Below are positions 26,854-35,682 of a stretch of 64,000 bases of DNA, in pieces. A model generated the notes under the pieces. That model saw only the letters and a list, made by a program, of their open reading frames with translations. It was not told the origin of the DNA and ran no database searches. The stretch covers positions 372,001 to 436,000 of the forward strand of contig NZ_LXTQ01000001.1 in NCBI RefSeq assembly GCF_001645185.1, given 5' to 3'. The position numbers were made by a program, and so were the translations under genes. Source of the DNA: Methylobacillus sp. MM3. GTDB lineage: Bacteria; Pseudomonadota; Gammaproteobacteria; Burkholderiales; Methylophilaceae. Every line of letters begins with the position of its first letter. Within the stretch, counting starts at the first letter, position 1.

Positions 26854-28338
26854 TTAGCGGCGCTTGCTGCCGCCCAGCAGCGAACCCAGTACACCGCGTA
26901 TGATCTGCCGGCCCAGTTCCGAACCGATGGCGCGTGCGGCATTCTTGGCAGCGGCTTCGATCACGCCTTCGCGCTTGCCGCCACGCGGCCCCGTGGAACC
27001 ACCGAGCAACTCGCCCCAATTGAATCCCTTGTCCTGCTCCGCCGGAGCCTCCGTTGCCGACTCGGCCGCCCGGCTCTTGAGGATTTCGTAGGCAGACTCG
27101 CGATCCACCTGCTTTTCGTAATGTCCATACAGCAAGGAACTTCGTATCGTCTGCAGCCGCTCGTCATCTGTCGTCGCACCCAGGCGGCTGCCCGGCGGGC
27201 AGATAAATGCGCGCTCGACCGGATTCGGCCGGCCTTTTTCATCCAGGAACGATACCAGTGCCTCGCCTACGCCCAACTCGGTAATCGCAGACTCCACATC
27301 GACTTCAGGATTCGGCCGGAAAGTTTCTGCCGCGGACTTGACCGCTTTCTGATCGCGCGGCGTAAATGCGCGCAACGCATGCTGCACGCGGTTGCCCAGC
27401 TGACCCAGCACCATATCGGGAATATCCAGCGGATTCTGGCTGACGAAATACACGCCTACGCCTTTGGAACGAATCAAGCGAACCACCTGCTCGATCTTGG
27501 ACAGCAGCGCCGGAGGGGCATCGGTGAACAACAGGTGTGCTTCATCGAAAAAAAACACCAGTTTGGGCTTGTCGAGGTCGCCGACCTCCGGCAGATTCTC
27601 GAACAGTTCGGCCAGCAGCCACAGCAGCAAGGTGGCATAAGCCCGCGGCGAATTATACAGCGCGTCGGCAGCCAGGATATTGATGACACCCCGCCCTTTT
27701 TCGTCCGTCTGCATCAGATCGTCGAGATTCAGCATCGGCTCGCCGAACAGTTGCTCGCCTCCCTCATGCTCCAGCTGCAGCAGGCCGCGCTGGATCGCGC
27801 CGACGCTGGCGGTCGAGATGTTGCCGTACTCGGTGGTGAATTGCGATGAATTCTCGGCTGCATGCTGCAGGATCGCGCGCAGGTCTTTCAGATCGAGCAG
27901 CAACATGCCATTGTCGTCGGCAATCTTGAATACCGCCGTCAGTACGCCGGTCTGGGTCTCGTTCAGATTCAGCATGCGCGACAGCAGCAACGGCCCCATG
28001 TCCGATACGGTTGCGCGCACCGGATGGCCTTTTTTGCCGAACACATCCCAGAATACGACAGGCGTCGCGCTGTAAACGAACCCATCGAGGCTCAATTCGG
28101 CCACGCGTGCCTCTACCTTGGCGTTACCGCCGCCCGCCTGGCTCATGCCGGAAAGATCGCCTTTCACATCGGCCATGAACACCGGCACGCCAATGTGGGA
28201 AAACTGCTCGGCCAGCGCCTGCAGGGTGACAGTCTTGCCTGTACCGGTCGCGCCGGCAATCAAGCCGTGGCGATTGGCCATGCGCGGCAATAGATAAAGC
28301 GGATTTTTGCTTTTGGCGATCAATAGGGGTTCGGTCAT
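26854..28338 (-). CDS. HerA-like ATPase (YjgR/DUF853 type)
   Basis: A 494-residue P-loop ATPase of the HerA/FtsK superfamily. Walker A is GATGTGKT (29-36), Walker B is [12 protein letters not shown] in the middle, and an arginine-rich region around [16 protein letters not shown] is typical of the family. A glycine- and basic-rich tail ends LGGSKRR. The exact role of YjgR proteins is unknown. No NurA nuclease or defence gene is adjacent, so I do not propose a phage-defence role. It stands alone between a lipoprotein gene and a DUF302 gene. Confidence 0.85.
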   Translation of the reverse strand: MTEPLLIAKSKNPLYLLPRMANRHGLIAGATGTGKTVTLQALAEQFSHIGVPVFMADVKGDLSGMSQAGGGNAKVEARVAELSLDGFVYSATPVVFWDVFGKKGHPVRATVSDMGPLLLSRMLNLNETQTGVLTAVFKIADDNGMLLLDLKDLRAILQHAAENSSQFTTEYGNISTASVGAIQRGLLQLEHEGGEQLFGEPMLNLDDLMQTDEKGRGVINILAADALYNSPRAYATLLLWLLAELFENLPEVGDLDKPKLVFFFDEAHLLFTDAPPALLSKIEQVVRLIRSKGVGVYFVSQNPLDIPDMVLGQLGNRVQHALRAFTPRDQKAVKSAAETFRPNPEVDVESAITELGVGEALVSFLDEKGRPNPVERAFICPPGSRLGATTDDERLQTIRSSLLYGHYEKQVDRESAYEILKSRAAESATEAPAEQDKGFNWGELLGGSTGPRGGKREGVIEAAAKNAARAIGSELGRQIIRGVLGSLLGGSKRR

Positions 28339-28392
28339 GGGGCTTTCCTGATGGGCAACGTAAGGTATGGTACCTGCGATGCGGACGGTGAG

Positions 28393-28884
28393 CTAGATAT
28401 CCCCTTTGCGCGCCTTGTCCATCATCCAGATCAGCGTATCCTCGATTTCCTTCGCAGCGTCGCGCGCGCGCTGATTGACTTCGCCCAAATACCGCAAGGC
28501 ATAAGTGGGACGATCCAGCGCCATGTACAGCGCCCCCTGCTTTTCGTAAATCGCGATACGGCACGGCGCAAAGGCGGCGAATTCGGGATAGTCGCGCAGC
28601 ACTTCGGCGCCGATGCTCAAACTGCAATAGGTACGCACTTCAAGTATGCCTTGGAGTTCCTGCCCACGCTGCCTGATATGTTCGCCAATCGGGAATACGG
28701 CCGGGCTAACGAAATTCTTGCCTTCGGCAGCCACCTTGAGGCTGGTCACGACATCGTCATACGTCACGCCGGGCTCGACCTTGACGATATAAAGCGCTGA
28801 ATCGGGGTTGATCGGCGGCATCGGGCCGGCACTGGCGCAGGAGATCAGAAAAACTCCCACGATGAAAGCGTATAAACGTTGCAT
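28393..28884 (-). CDS. DUF302 domain lipoprotein
   Basis: A 163-residue exported protein. The N-terminal hydrophobic segment ends in LISC, a possible lipobox, and the start at 28884 places this correctly. The body (YDDVVTSLKVAAEGKNFV through LEVRTYCSLSIGAEVL and FAAFAPCRIAIYEKQG) matches the DUF302 fold, whose function is unknown. Family members occur near sulfur and redox genes in many bacteria. It is divergent from the FNT channel gene, with 68 bases between. Confidence 0.7.
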   Translation of the reverse strand: MQRLYAFIVGVFLISCASAGPMPPINPDSALYIVKVEPGVTYDDVVTSLKVAAEGKNFVSPAVFPIGEHIRQRGQELQGILEVRTYCSLSIGAEVLRDYPEFAAFAPCRIAIYEKQGALYMALDRPTYALRYLGEVNQRARDAAKEIEDTLIWMMDKARKGDI

Positions 28885-28890
28885 GTTCAA

Positions 28891-28918
28891 TTCCTTACTC
28901 ACCCGTATCCGATATAAT
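28891..28918 (+). promoter_or_regulatory. Candidate promoter for the FNT channel
   Basis: A perfect -10 box TATAAT lies at 28913-28918, with a weak TTCCTT at 28891-28896 upstream (16-base spacer). The gap to the ATG at 28953 fits a short leader. Confidence 0.4.
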
Positions 28919-28952
28919 ACGCGCCCCCGAATAATCACGGATACGCATTACC

Positions 28953-29840
28953 ATGGCCGACGACACGCAACAAGGCTCTATCGACGCCTATACCCCTGCC
29001 GAAATGGCCTACCGGGTGGAAACCGTCGGAACCTACAAAGCCAGCATGAGCATCTATCGCATGCTGGTACTCGGCATCCTCGCCGGCACCTTCATTTCGC
29101 TAGGCTCGATGAATTACCTGACCGGCATGGCGCAGGGCCTACCGAAACTGGTCGGATCGATGCTGTTCTGCCTCGGCCTGATCCTGTGCATTGTCGGCGG
29201 CGCGGAACTATTCACCAGCAACAACCTGATCGCCATGGCCTGGGCACAAGGCAAGGTGCGGACGCGCGCCGTCGTGCGCAACTGGTTCTGGATCTATTTC
29301 GCCAACCTGATCGGCTGCCTTGGCACTGTTGCGCTCGCCTATGCTTCCGGCATTCTGCATACCGTCGATCTTGCCTTCGGTGCGCAGGCGCTCAAGGTCG
29401 CCGTGACCAAGACCAGTCTGCCGTTCAATGAAATCTTCTTCAAGGGCATTCTGTGCAATGTACTGGTCTGTCTTGGCGTCTGGCTGTGCTATGCAGCGCG
29501 CAGCGTCACCGATCGCATCATGAGCCTGATCCTGCCGATCTCGGCTTTCGTCAACATGGGCTTCGAGCACTGCATCGCCAACATGTTCTTCATTCCGCTG
29601 GGTTTTCTGGCAGCACAGGATCCGGCTGTGGTCGCCGCGTCGCATATTGCCCCTGAAGCGCTGGCACACCTCAACGCATCCAGCTTCCTCAATAATATTG
29701 TTGCCGCCACCCTGGGCAATATCGTAGGCGGCTCGGTATTCGTGGCCGGCATGTATTACCTGGTTTACATGCGCGGCGATCACCGCATGCGCGGCGTCGC
29801 CATCATGACCGGCTTCGGCGAAAACGCCAGCAAAGATTAA
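28953..29840 (+). CDS. Formate/nitrite transporter (FNT) family channel
   Basis: A 295-residue membrane protein with six predicted helices and the FNT signatures GGAELFTSNN and NMGFEHCIANMFFIPLG, the latter with the central histidine of the pore. Family members move formate, nitrite, hydrosulfide or lactate. Formate is plausible because Fhc makes it in this cell. Its position next to cysB and the sulfite reductase operon makes hydrosulfide or nitrite possible too. It ends five bases from the cysB stop, convergent. Confidence 0.88.
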   Translation: MADDTQQGSIDAYTPAEMAYRVETVGTYKASMSIYRMLVLGILAGTFISLGSMNYLTGMAQGLPKLVGSMLFCLGLILCIVGGAELFTSNNLIAMAWAQGKVRTRAVVRNWFWIYFANLIGCLGTVALAYASGILHTVDLAFGAQALKVAVTKTSLPFNEIFFKGILCNVLVCLGVWLCYAARSVTDRIMSLILPISAFVNMGFEHCIANMFFIPLGFLAAQDPAVVAASHIAPEALAHLNASSFLNNIVAATLGNIVGGSVFVAGMYYLVYMRGDHRMRGVAIMTGFGENASKD

Positions 29841-29845
29841 TCCAG

Positions 29846-30772
29846 CTAGGTCGACTGCTTCAACGCCGCATCCACCGCCTTGCGGTCCAGGTGTGGCGCC
29901 AGCATCTGGATGAAGCCGTAAATATAGCCGCGCAAATAGGAATCGCGGCGGATGCCGATATACGTGGTGCTGGGCGGGAATAGATGGCTGGCATCGAGCA
30001 TTTCCAACCCGACGTCGCGATCGGAGTCGTAGGCCATCTTGGCCAGCAAGCCGATTCCCAGCCCGAGCGTCACATAGGTCTTGATCACGTCGGCGTCGAT
30101 AGCAGTGAGAACGAAATTCGGATGCAGGCCTTTTTCGGAAAAGGTCCGCGTCATCAGTGAGCCGCCGGTAAACGCGAAGTCATAGGTCACCACCGGATAG
30201 CGCGCGATTTTCTCCAGCGTCAGCGGGGTATCCTTGAGCAGCGGATGCCCTTTGGGCACGACCACGCAGCGATTCCACTGATAACACGGCAGGCAAACAA
30301 GCTCGGGATAATCGGTAATCGCCTCGGTGGCGATGCCGATATCGGCCTCGGCAGCCACGACTTGCTCCGCTACTTGCGATGGGCTGCCCTGATGGATGGT
30401 CAGCCGTACGCCAGGATATTTTTCGATAAAGCCCGTTACTGCCGGCGGCAAGCGGTAGCGCGCCTGGGTGTGCGTCGTGGCGATGGTCAAACTGCCGGTA
30501 TCGTCGTGCGTGAACTCCTCGCCGACGCGCTTGATGTTCTCCATCTCGCGCAGCACCTGTTCGGCGCGTTCGAGAATAATCCGGCCAGGTTCGGTCACTC
30601 CGATCAGCCGCTTGCCGTTGCGTTTGAAAATCTGTAGATCGAGTTCTTCCTCGAGCAACTGGATCTGCTTGCTGACACCCGGCTGAGAGGTATGCAGGGC
30701 TTCCGCCGCCAGAGAAACATTGAGTCCCTGGCGCGCCACTTCACGGATATATCGGAGCTGATGAAGTTTCAT
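29846..30772 (-). CDS. cysB: CysB-type LysR regulator of sulfur assimilation
   Basis: A 308-residue LysR-type factor. The N-terminus MKLHQLRYIREVARQGLNVSLAAEALHTSQPGVSKQI and the inducer-domain segment TTHTQARYRLPPAVTGF are characteristic of CysB/Cbl, whose inducers are acetylserine or sulfur intermediates. It is divergent from the TSUP-cysI-DUF934-cysHDN operon, which it probably controls. It lies five bases from the FNT gene end. Confidence 0.93.
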   Translation of the reverse strand: MKLHQLRYIREVARQGLNVSLAAEALHTSQPGVSKQIQLLEEELDLQIFKRNGKRLIGVTEPGRIILERAEQVLREMENIKRVGEEFTHDDTGSLTIATTHTQARYRLPPAVTGFIEKYPGVRLTIHQGSPSQVAEQVVAAEADIGIATEAITDYPELVCLPCYQWNRCVVVPKGHPLLKDTPLTLEKIARYPVVTYDFAFTGGSLMTRTFSEKGLHPNFVLTAIDADVIKTYVTLGLGIGLLAKMAYDSDRDVGLEMLDASHLFPPSTTYIGIRRDSYLRGYIYGFIQMLAPHLDRKAVDAALKQST

Positions 30773-30886
30773 TTTGACGAACTCCTATATAACCAAAGTT
30801 GAGTATTTATAGAATAACATATTATTTTGTTGATATATTTTCCTGATATAGTGCCTCATCCCCTTTAGTTACCTGGATTTTCTCGC
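30773..30886. promoter_or_regulatory. Divergent cysB-sulfur operon control region
   Basis: A strongly AT-rich 114-base gap (ATAACATATTATTTT around 30822-30836) lies between cysB and the TSUP exporter. CysB-type sites are AT-rich, so an operator is expected here. No exact site is assigned. Confidence 0.45.
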
Positions 30887-31669
30887 GTGGACCTCGGTTT
30901 TATAATTTCGGGCTTTCTGGTCGGCATGCTTGTCGGCGTGACGGGCGTGGGCGGCGGCTCGCTGATGACGCCATTGCTGGTATTCCTCTTCGGATTCAAG
31001 CCGGTAGTGGCTGTTGGCACGGACCTGCTGTTCGCGGCCATCACCAAAACCGGCGGCGTATTCGTGCATCACGGCAATCACAAATCCGTGGAATGGCGCA
31101 TTGTCGGCCTGCTGGCTGCAGGCAGCCTGCCGGCTGCGGTCGCGACCTTGTTCGTGCTCAACCACTTTGCCAGAATAGGCAAAGAAACCTCCGGAATAAT
31201 CACCTTCACTCTGGGCATCGCGCTCATCCTGACCGCGCTCGCGCTGATTTTCCGCACCTATTTGCAAAAGGCCGGAAAATCCAGCGAGGAACACCAGCCC
31301 GGCCGCTTCCATCATTTGCAGGCGCCGGCCACGGTGCTGACCGGCCTGATGCTGGGCGTATTGGTGACGATGTCTTCCGTAGGCGCGGGTGCCTTGGGCA
31401 CCGTCGCCCTGCTGTTCCTTTATCCGCGCCTGCCGACCCTCAAGGTCGTTGGCACTGACCTCGCCCACGCGATTCCGCTGACCGCGATCGGCGGCTTCGG
31501 CCATTGGCAGCTCGGCCATGTCGATTTTACGCTGCTCGGTAGCCTGCTGGTCGGATCCCTGCCCGGCATCTGGATAGGTAGCCACCTGAGCGCAAAAATA
31601 CCCGAGAAGGTCTTGCGCCCGGTTCTGGCCGGCGTACTGATGCTGATCGGCTTCAAATTTGTTCTGTAA
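30887..31669 (+). CDS. TSUP/TauE-SafE family anion exporter
   Basis: A 260-residue membrane protein with about eight predicted helices. The two TSUP repeats appear as GVTGVGGGSLMTPLLV and, in the second half, VTMSSVGAGALGTVALLFLYPRLP. The family moves sulfur oxyanions or sulfonates. The start is a GTG at 30887. As first gene before cysI it probably exports sulfite or imports sulfate; the direction is not known from sequence. Confidence 0.85.
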   Translation: MDLGFIISGFLVGMLVGVTGVGGGSLMTPLLVFLFGFKPVVAVGTDLLFAAITKTGGVFVHHGNHKSVEWRIVGLLAAGSLPAAVATLFVLNHFARIGKETSGIITFTLGIALILTALALIFRTYLQKAGKSSEEHQPGRFHHLQAPATVLTGLMLGVLVTMSSVGAGALGTVALLFLYPRLPTLKVVGTDLAHAIPLTAIGGFGHWQLGHVDFTLLGSLLVGSLPGIWIGSHLSAKIPEKVLRPVLAGVLMLIGFKFVL

Positions 31670-31693
31670 CGGTTTTTACTAAGTACTCATACC

Positions 31694-33367
31694 ATGTATA
31701 TCTATGACGACATCGACCAACGTATTGTTGACGAACGCGTGGCGCAATATCGCGATCAGACACGGCGCTATCTGGCCGGCGAACTGAGCGACGATGAATT
31801 CCGCCCGCTGCGCCTGCAAAACGGCCTTTATATTCAGCGCCATGCGCCCATGCTGCGCATTGCGATCCCCTATGGCCTGCTGGCTTCACGGCAGTTGCGC
31901 AAGCTAGCGCATATCGCCCGCGTCTATGACCGCGGCTACTCGCACTTCTCCACGCGTCAGAACGTCCAGTTCAACTGGCCGGCACTGGAGCGCGTGCCCG
32001 ATATTCTCGCGGAATTGGCGACGGTACAGATGCACGGTATCCAGACTTCCGGCAGTTGCGTGCGTAACATCACCACCGACCAGTTTGCCGGCGTTGCGCC
32101 GGACGAAGTGGTGGATGCGCGCCCCTACGCGGAAATCCTGCGTCAGTGGAGCACCTTCCATCCCGAGTTTGCCTATCTGCCTCGCAAGTTCAAGATCGCC
32201 GTCAACGGCGCCGAATCCGATCGCGCCATCATCCAGATGCATGACATCGGCCTCGGTTTCTACCTTGACGAACAGGGCGAAGTCGCCCTGGAAATCTGGG
32301 TGGGCGGCGGCATGGGCCGCACGCCGGCCATCGGCGCAATGATACGCAAACATTTGCCGTGGCAACACGCGCTGAGCTATTGCGAAGCAATCCTGCGCGT
32401 TTATAACCGCTATGGCCGTCGCGACAACGCATTCAAGGCCCGCATCAAGATTCTGGTGAAGGCACTGGGTGCGGAGGAATTCGCACGCCAGGTCGAGGCC
32501 GAATGGGCGCAGATCAAGGACGGCCCGTCCACGATCACCCAGGAAGAACTCGACCGCGTGGCCAGCTTCTTCCGCAACCGCACCTACGAAACATTGAGTG
32601 ACGACGTGCCGGCATTCAATGAGAAGCTTGCTTCGGACAAAGCCTTCGCCAACTGGGTAAAACGCAATGTGCATGCGCACAAGGTGCCGGGTTACCGCGC
32701 GGTAACACTGTCGCTCAAGCCCACCGGTACCGCTCCCGGCGACGCCACGGCCGACCAGATGGACAGCGTGGCTTTCCTTGCCGACCGCTACAGTTTCGGC
32801 GAACTGCGTGTGTCGCACGAGCAGAACCTGATCCTGGCCGACGTCAAGAAATCCGATCTTTACCAGCTATGGCAGGAAGCCGTGAGAGTCGGCTTCGCCA
32901 CGCCCAATATCGGCTTGCTCACCGACATCATCTGCTGCCCCGGCGGCGATTTCTGCTCGCTGGCCAATGCCAAGAGCATCCCGATTGCGCAAGCGATCCA
33001 GCAGAAGTTCGACGACCTCGACTACCTGCACGATATCGGCGATCTCGACCTCAACATTTCCGGCTGCATGAACTCCTGCGGCCACCATCACGTCGGCCAT
33101 ATCGGCGTGCTGGGCGTCGACAAGGACGGCTCCGAGTGGTACCAGATCACCATCGGCGGCAACCAGGGCAACTCCGCCAGCATCGGCACCGTCATCGGCC
33201 CGTCCTTTGCGGCCGATGAAGTGCCGGGCGTGGTGGAGAAGCTGATCGAAACCTATATCGAACAACGTACCGATGAAGAGCGCTTCATCGACACCGTTCG
33301 CCGCATCGGCGTCGCGCCGTTCAAGGAGCATGTCTACGGCGAAAAGAAGGAGGCCGCCCATGTCTAA
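31694..33367 (+). CDS. cysI: Sulfite reductase haemoprotein (CysI type)
   Basis: A 557-residue sirohaem/[4Fe-4S] enzyme reducing sulfite to sulfide with six electrons. STRQNVQFNWPAL is the first half-site motif, and CCPGGDFC followed by NISGCMNSCGHHHVG holds the cluster cysteines. It resembles the ferredoxin-linked nitrite/sulfite reductases of betaproteobacteria. No flavoprotein CysJ is adjacent, so electrons probably come from a ferredoxin or from the DUF934 neighbour. The surrounding genes point to sulfite rather than nitrite. The last eight bases overlap the next gene. Confidence 0.9.
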   Translation: MYIYDDIDQRIVDERVAQYRDQTRRYLAGELSDDEFRPLRLQNGLYIQRHAPMLRIAIPYGLLASRQLRKLAHIARVYDRGYSHFSTRQNVQFNWPALERVPDILAELATVQMHGIQTSGSCVRNITTDQFAGVAPDEVVDARPYAEILRQWSTFHPEFAYLPRKFKIAVNGAESDRAIIQMHDIGLGFYLDEQGEVALEIWVGGGMGRTPAIGAMIRKHLPWQHALSYCEAILRVYNRYGRRDNAFKARIKILVKALGAEEFARQVEAEWAQIKDGPSTITQEELDRVASFFRNRTYETLSDDVPAFNEKLASDKAFANWVKRNVHAHKVPGYRAVTLSLKPTGTAPGDATADQMDSVAFLADRYSFGELRVSHEQNLILADVKKSDLYQLWQEAVRVGFATPNIGLLTDIICCPGGDFCSLANAKSIPIAQAIQQKFDDLDYLHDIGDLDLNISGCMNSCGHHHVGHIGVLGVDKDGSEWYQITIGGNQGNSASIGTVIGPSFAADEVPGVVEKLIETYIEQRTDEERFIDTVRRIGVAPFKEHVYGEKKEAAHV

Positions 33368-34025
33368 GCTGATCCGCAACAATGCCATCGTCCAGGACGA
33401 CTGGGCCGTCGTGCAATTGGCCTCCCCGGCCGAGGAAACCGTACGCAAGCAGGCTGGCAAGGTCGTGATTTTCAAGCTGACCGGCGAACAGGCCGCCAGC
33501 GCGGAACAGATCGCCGGCACCAACATTCCTCCCGGCGGCAAGGTCATCGTACCCCTGGCCGTGTGGCAGGCACGCAAGGAAGAGCTTGCTCCGCGCCTCG
33601 CGGCCGGTGAAGTCGGCCTGTGGCTGGAAACCTTCGAACTGGTCGAGGACCTGGTGGCGAGCGTGCCGGACTTGAACAGCCTGCCAGTGATCGCCGTCCA
33701 TTTCCCGCGTCCGGTGGACGGTCGCGGCTTTACCATCGCCACGATGCTGCGCACGCGTTTCGGTTACCGCAATGAAATCCGCGCGATCGGCGACGTGCTG
33801 CGCGACCAGCTCTTCTACATGAAGCGCTGCGGTTTCAATGCTTACGCGATTCGTGCCGACCGCTCCGCGGAAGAAGCGCTGGCCAGCCTGCGCGATTTCT
33901 CCGAACCCTATCAGGGCGCGGTGGATAACCCATTGCCGGTATGGCGCCGCCACGCGCGCGTCGCTGCCGCGCATGCCGTCACCGTAGGCCGCACTCCGGC
34001 CAGCCATGAAGACGAGGTGGATTGA
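33360..34025 (+). CDS. DUF934 protein of the sulfite reduction operon
   Basis: A 221-residue cytoplasmic protein, starting MSKLIRNNAIVQDDW at the ATG at 33360 behind AAGGAGG. The conserved core GKVIVPLAVW, GLWLETFE and FPRPVDGRGFTIATMLRTRFGYRNEIRAIGDVLRDQLF is typical of DUF934. The family consistently sits between cysI and cysH and is annotated as an oxidoreductase probably involved in sulfite reduction, but no reaction is proven. It is coupled to cysI (8-base overlap) and cysH (1-base overlap). Confidence 0.88.
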   Translation: MSKLIRNNAIVQDDWAVVQLASPAEETVRKQAGKVVIFKLTGEQAASAEQIAGTNIPPGGKVIVPLAVWQARKEELAPRLAAGEVGLWLETFELVEDLVASVPDLNSLPVIAVHFPRPVDGRGFTIATMLRTRFGYRNEIRAIGDVLRDQLFYMKRCGFNAYAIRADRSAEEALASLRDFSEPYQGAVDNPLPVWRRHARVAAAHAVTVGRTPASHEDEVD

Positions 34026-34750
34026 TGAGCCTGGATGCAAAAATCGCCGCCGTTGCGGTATTGCTGGAACGTATCCAGAACGAATTCAGCCCGGCCACAC
34101 TCGCCAGCAGCCTTGGTGCGGAAGACATGGTCCTGACCGACCTCGTCGCCAGATATGCGCCCGGCATCAGCATTTTTTCGCTGGATACCGGCCGCCTCAA
34201 CCCCGAGACCTACGATCTGCTGGCAAAAGTACAGGAAACTTACGGCGACAAAGTGGAACTGCGCGTGTTCTATCCGCAGGCCGATGCCATCCAGCAATAC
34301 GTGCAGGACAATGGCATCAATGCCTTCTACAACAGCGTCGACCTGCGCAAGGCCTGCTGCGGTATCCGCAAGGTCGAGCCATTGAAACGCGCCCTGGCCG
34401 GCCAAAAAGCCTGGATCACCGGCATGCGCCGCCAGCAGGCCTCCACCCGCGCCAACATGCCGGTGGAAGAGTTCGATGCCGACCACGGCCTGACCAAGTT
34501 CAATCCTCTGGCAGACTGGACCGAGAAGGAAGTGTGGGAGTACATCCGCGCCAACGACGTTCCTTATAATGCGCTCCACGACAAGCACTACCCCAGCATT
34601 GGCTGTGCCCCTTGCACCCGCGCCATCGCCGTCGGCGAAGACGTCCGTGCCGGACGCTGGTGGTGGGAAGACGAGGCCGGCAAGGAATGCGGCTTGCACG
34701 TCAAGAATGCCAGTGCTGTAACGCCTATCAAGTTTGAGACAACGAAATGA
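34025..34750 (+). CDS. cysH: Adenylylsulfate (APS) reductase
   Basis: A 241-residue assimilatory reductase that makes sulfite from activated sulfate. The four cysteines CC at 111-112 and CAPC at 194-197 form the [4Fe-4S] site that marks APS reductases as opposed to PAPS reductases. The catalytic cysteine is Cys222 in KECGLH. SSLGAEDMVL is the substrate P-loop. The lack of an APS kinase gene (cysC) here agrees with APS as substrate. The ATG at 34025 shares one base with the DUF934 stop. Confidence 0.92.
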   Translation: MSLDAKIAAVAVLLERIQNEFSPATLASSLGAEDMVLTDLVARYAPGISIFSLDTGRLNPETYDLLAKVQETYGDKVELRVFYPQADAIQQYVQDNGINAFYNSVDLRKACCGIRKVEPLKRALAGQKAWITGMRRQQASTRANMPVEEFDADHGLTKFNPLADWTEKEVWEYIRANDVPYNALHDKHYPSIGCAPCTRAIAVGEDVRAGRWWWEDEAGKECGLHVKNASAVTPIKFETTK

Positions 34751-35682
34751 CTACCCTGACACGCCAAACTCTATCCCATCTGGATTGGCTCGAAGCCGAG
34801 GCCATCCACATCCTGCGCGAAGTGGCCGGCCAATGCGAACGCCCGGTATTGCTGTTTTCCGGCGGCAAGGATTCCGTCTGCCTGCTGCGTCTGGCCGAAA
34901 AAGCCTTCCGGCCGGGTAAATTCCCCTTTCCGCTGATGCACATCGACACCGGCCACAATTACAAGGAAGTGGTCGAATTCCGCGACAAGCGTGCCGCCGA
35001 ACTGGGCGAACGCCTGATCGTCCGCTCCGTGGAGGATTCGATCAAGCGCGGCACCGTAGTGCTCAAGCATGAAGGCGAATCACGCAACAAGCACCAGTCT
35101 GTGACGCTGCTGGAAGCCATTGCCGAGTTCGAGTTCGATGCCTGCATCGGCGGCGCTCGTCGCGACGAGGAAAAGGCCCGCGCCAAGGAACGCATCATGA
35201 GTTTCCGCGACGAATTCGGCCAATGGGATCCGAAAAACCAGCGCCCGGAATTGTGGAACCTGTACAACGCCCGTTCGCACAAGGGCGAAAACATCCGTGC
35301 CTTCCCGATCTCCAACTGGACTGAAATGGACGTGTGGCAGTACATCGAGCGCGAAGGCCTGGAATTGCCCAGCATCTATTTTGCGCATCAGCGTGACGTG
35401 GTGCTGCGCGGCGGCGCCATAGTGCCGGTCAATGTTCCGTTGGCCAGCGGTGAAGTCATCAATCTACCCAAACCCGGCGAAGAAATCGTCGATATGCAGG
35501 TGCGCTTCCGCACCGTCGGCGACATCACTTGCACGGCTCCAGTCGTGTCCGATGCCGATAACGTCGCCAAGATCGTGCTGGAAACCGCAACTACTACGAT
35601 TACCGAGCGCGGCGCGACCCGTCTGGACGACCAGACCTCCGACGCCTCCATGGAACAACGCAAGAAGGAAGGTTACTTCTAA
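34747..35682 (+). CDS. cysD: Sulfate adenylyltransferase small subunit
   Basis: A 311-residue PP-loop enzyme that makes APS from ATP and sulfate together with CysN. The PP-loop SGGKDSVCLLRLA lies near residue 39, and SMEQRKKEGYF ends the protein, both standard for CysD. It overlaps cysH by four bases (ATGA) and cysN by one base. Confidence 0.96.
   Translation: MTTLTRQTLSHLDWLEAEAIHILREVAGQCERPVLLFSGGKDSVCLLRLAEKAFRPGKFPFPLMHIDTGHNYKEVVEFRDKRAAELGERLIVRSVEDSIKRGTVVLKHEGESRNKHQSVTLLEAIAEFEFDACIGGARRDEEKARAKERIMSFRDEFGQWDPKNQRPELWNLYNARSHKGENIRAFPISNWTEMDVWQYIEREGLELPSIYFAHQRDVVLRGGAIVPVNVPLASGEVINLPKPGEEIVDMQVRFRTVGDITCTAPVVSDADNVAKIVLETATTTITERGATRLDDQTSDASMEQRKKEGYF

Noticed and set aside
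26854-28338. HerA-like ATPase as part of a HerA-based antiphage system
   Set aside because: The protein resembles the YjgR type and no NurA, SIR2 or nuclease partner is adjacent.
31694-33367. Assimilatory nitrite reductase instead of sulfite reductase
   Set aside because: The family overlaps, but the operon holds DUF934, APS reductase and sulfate adenylyltransferase, and a CysB-type regulator is divergent.
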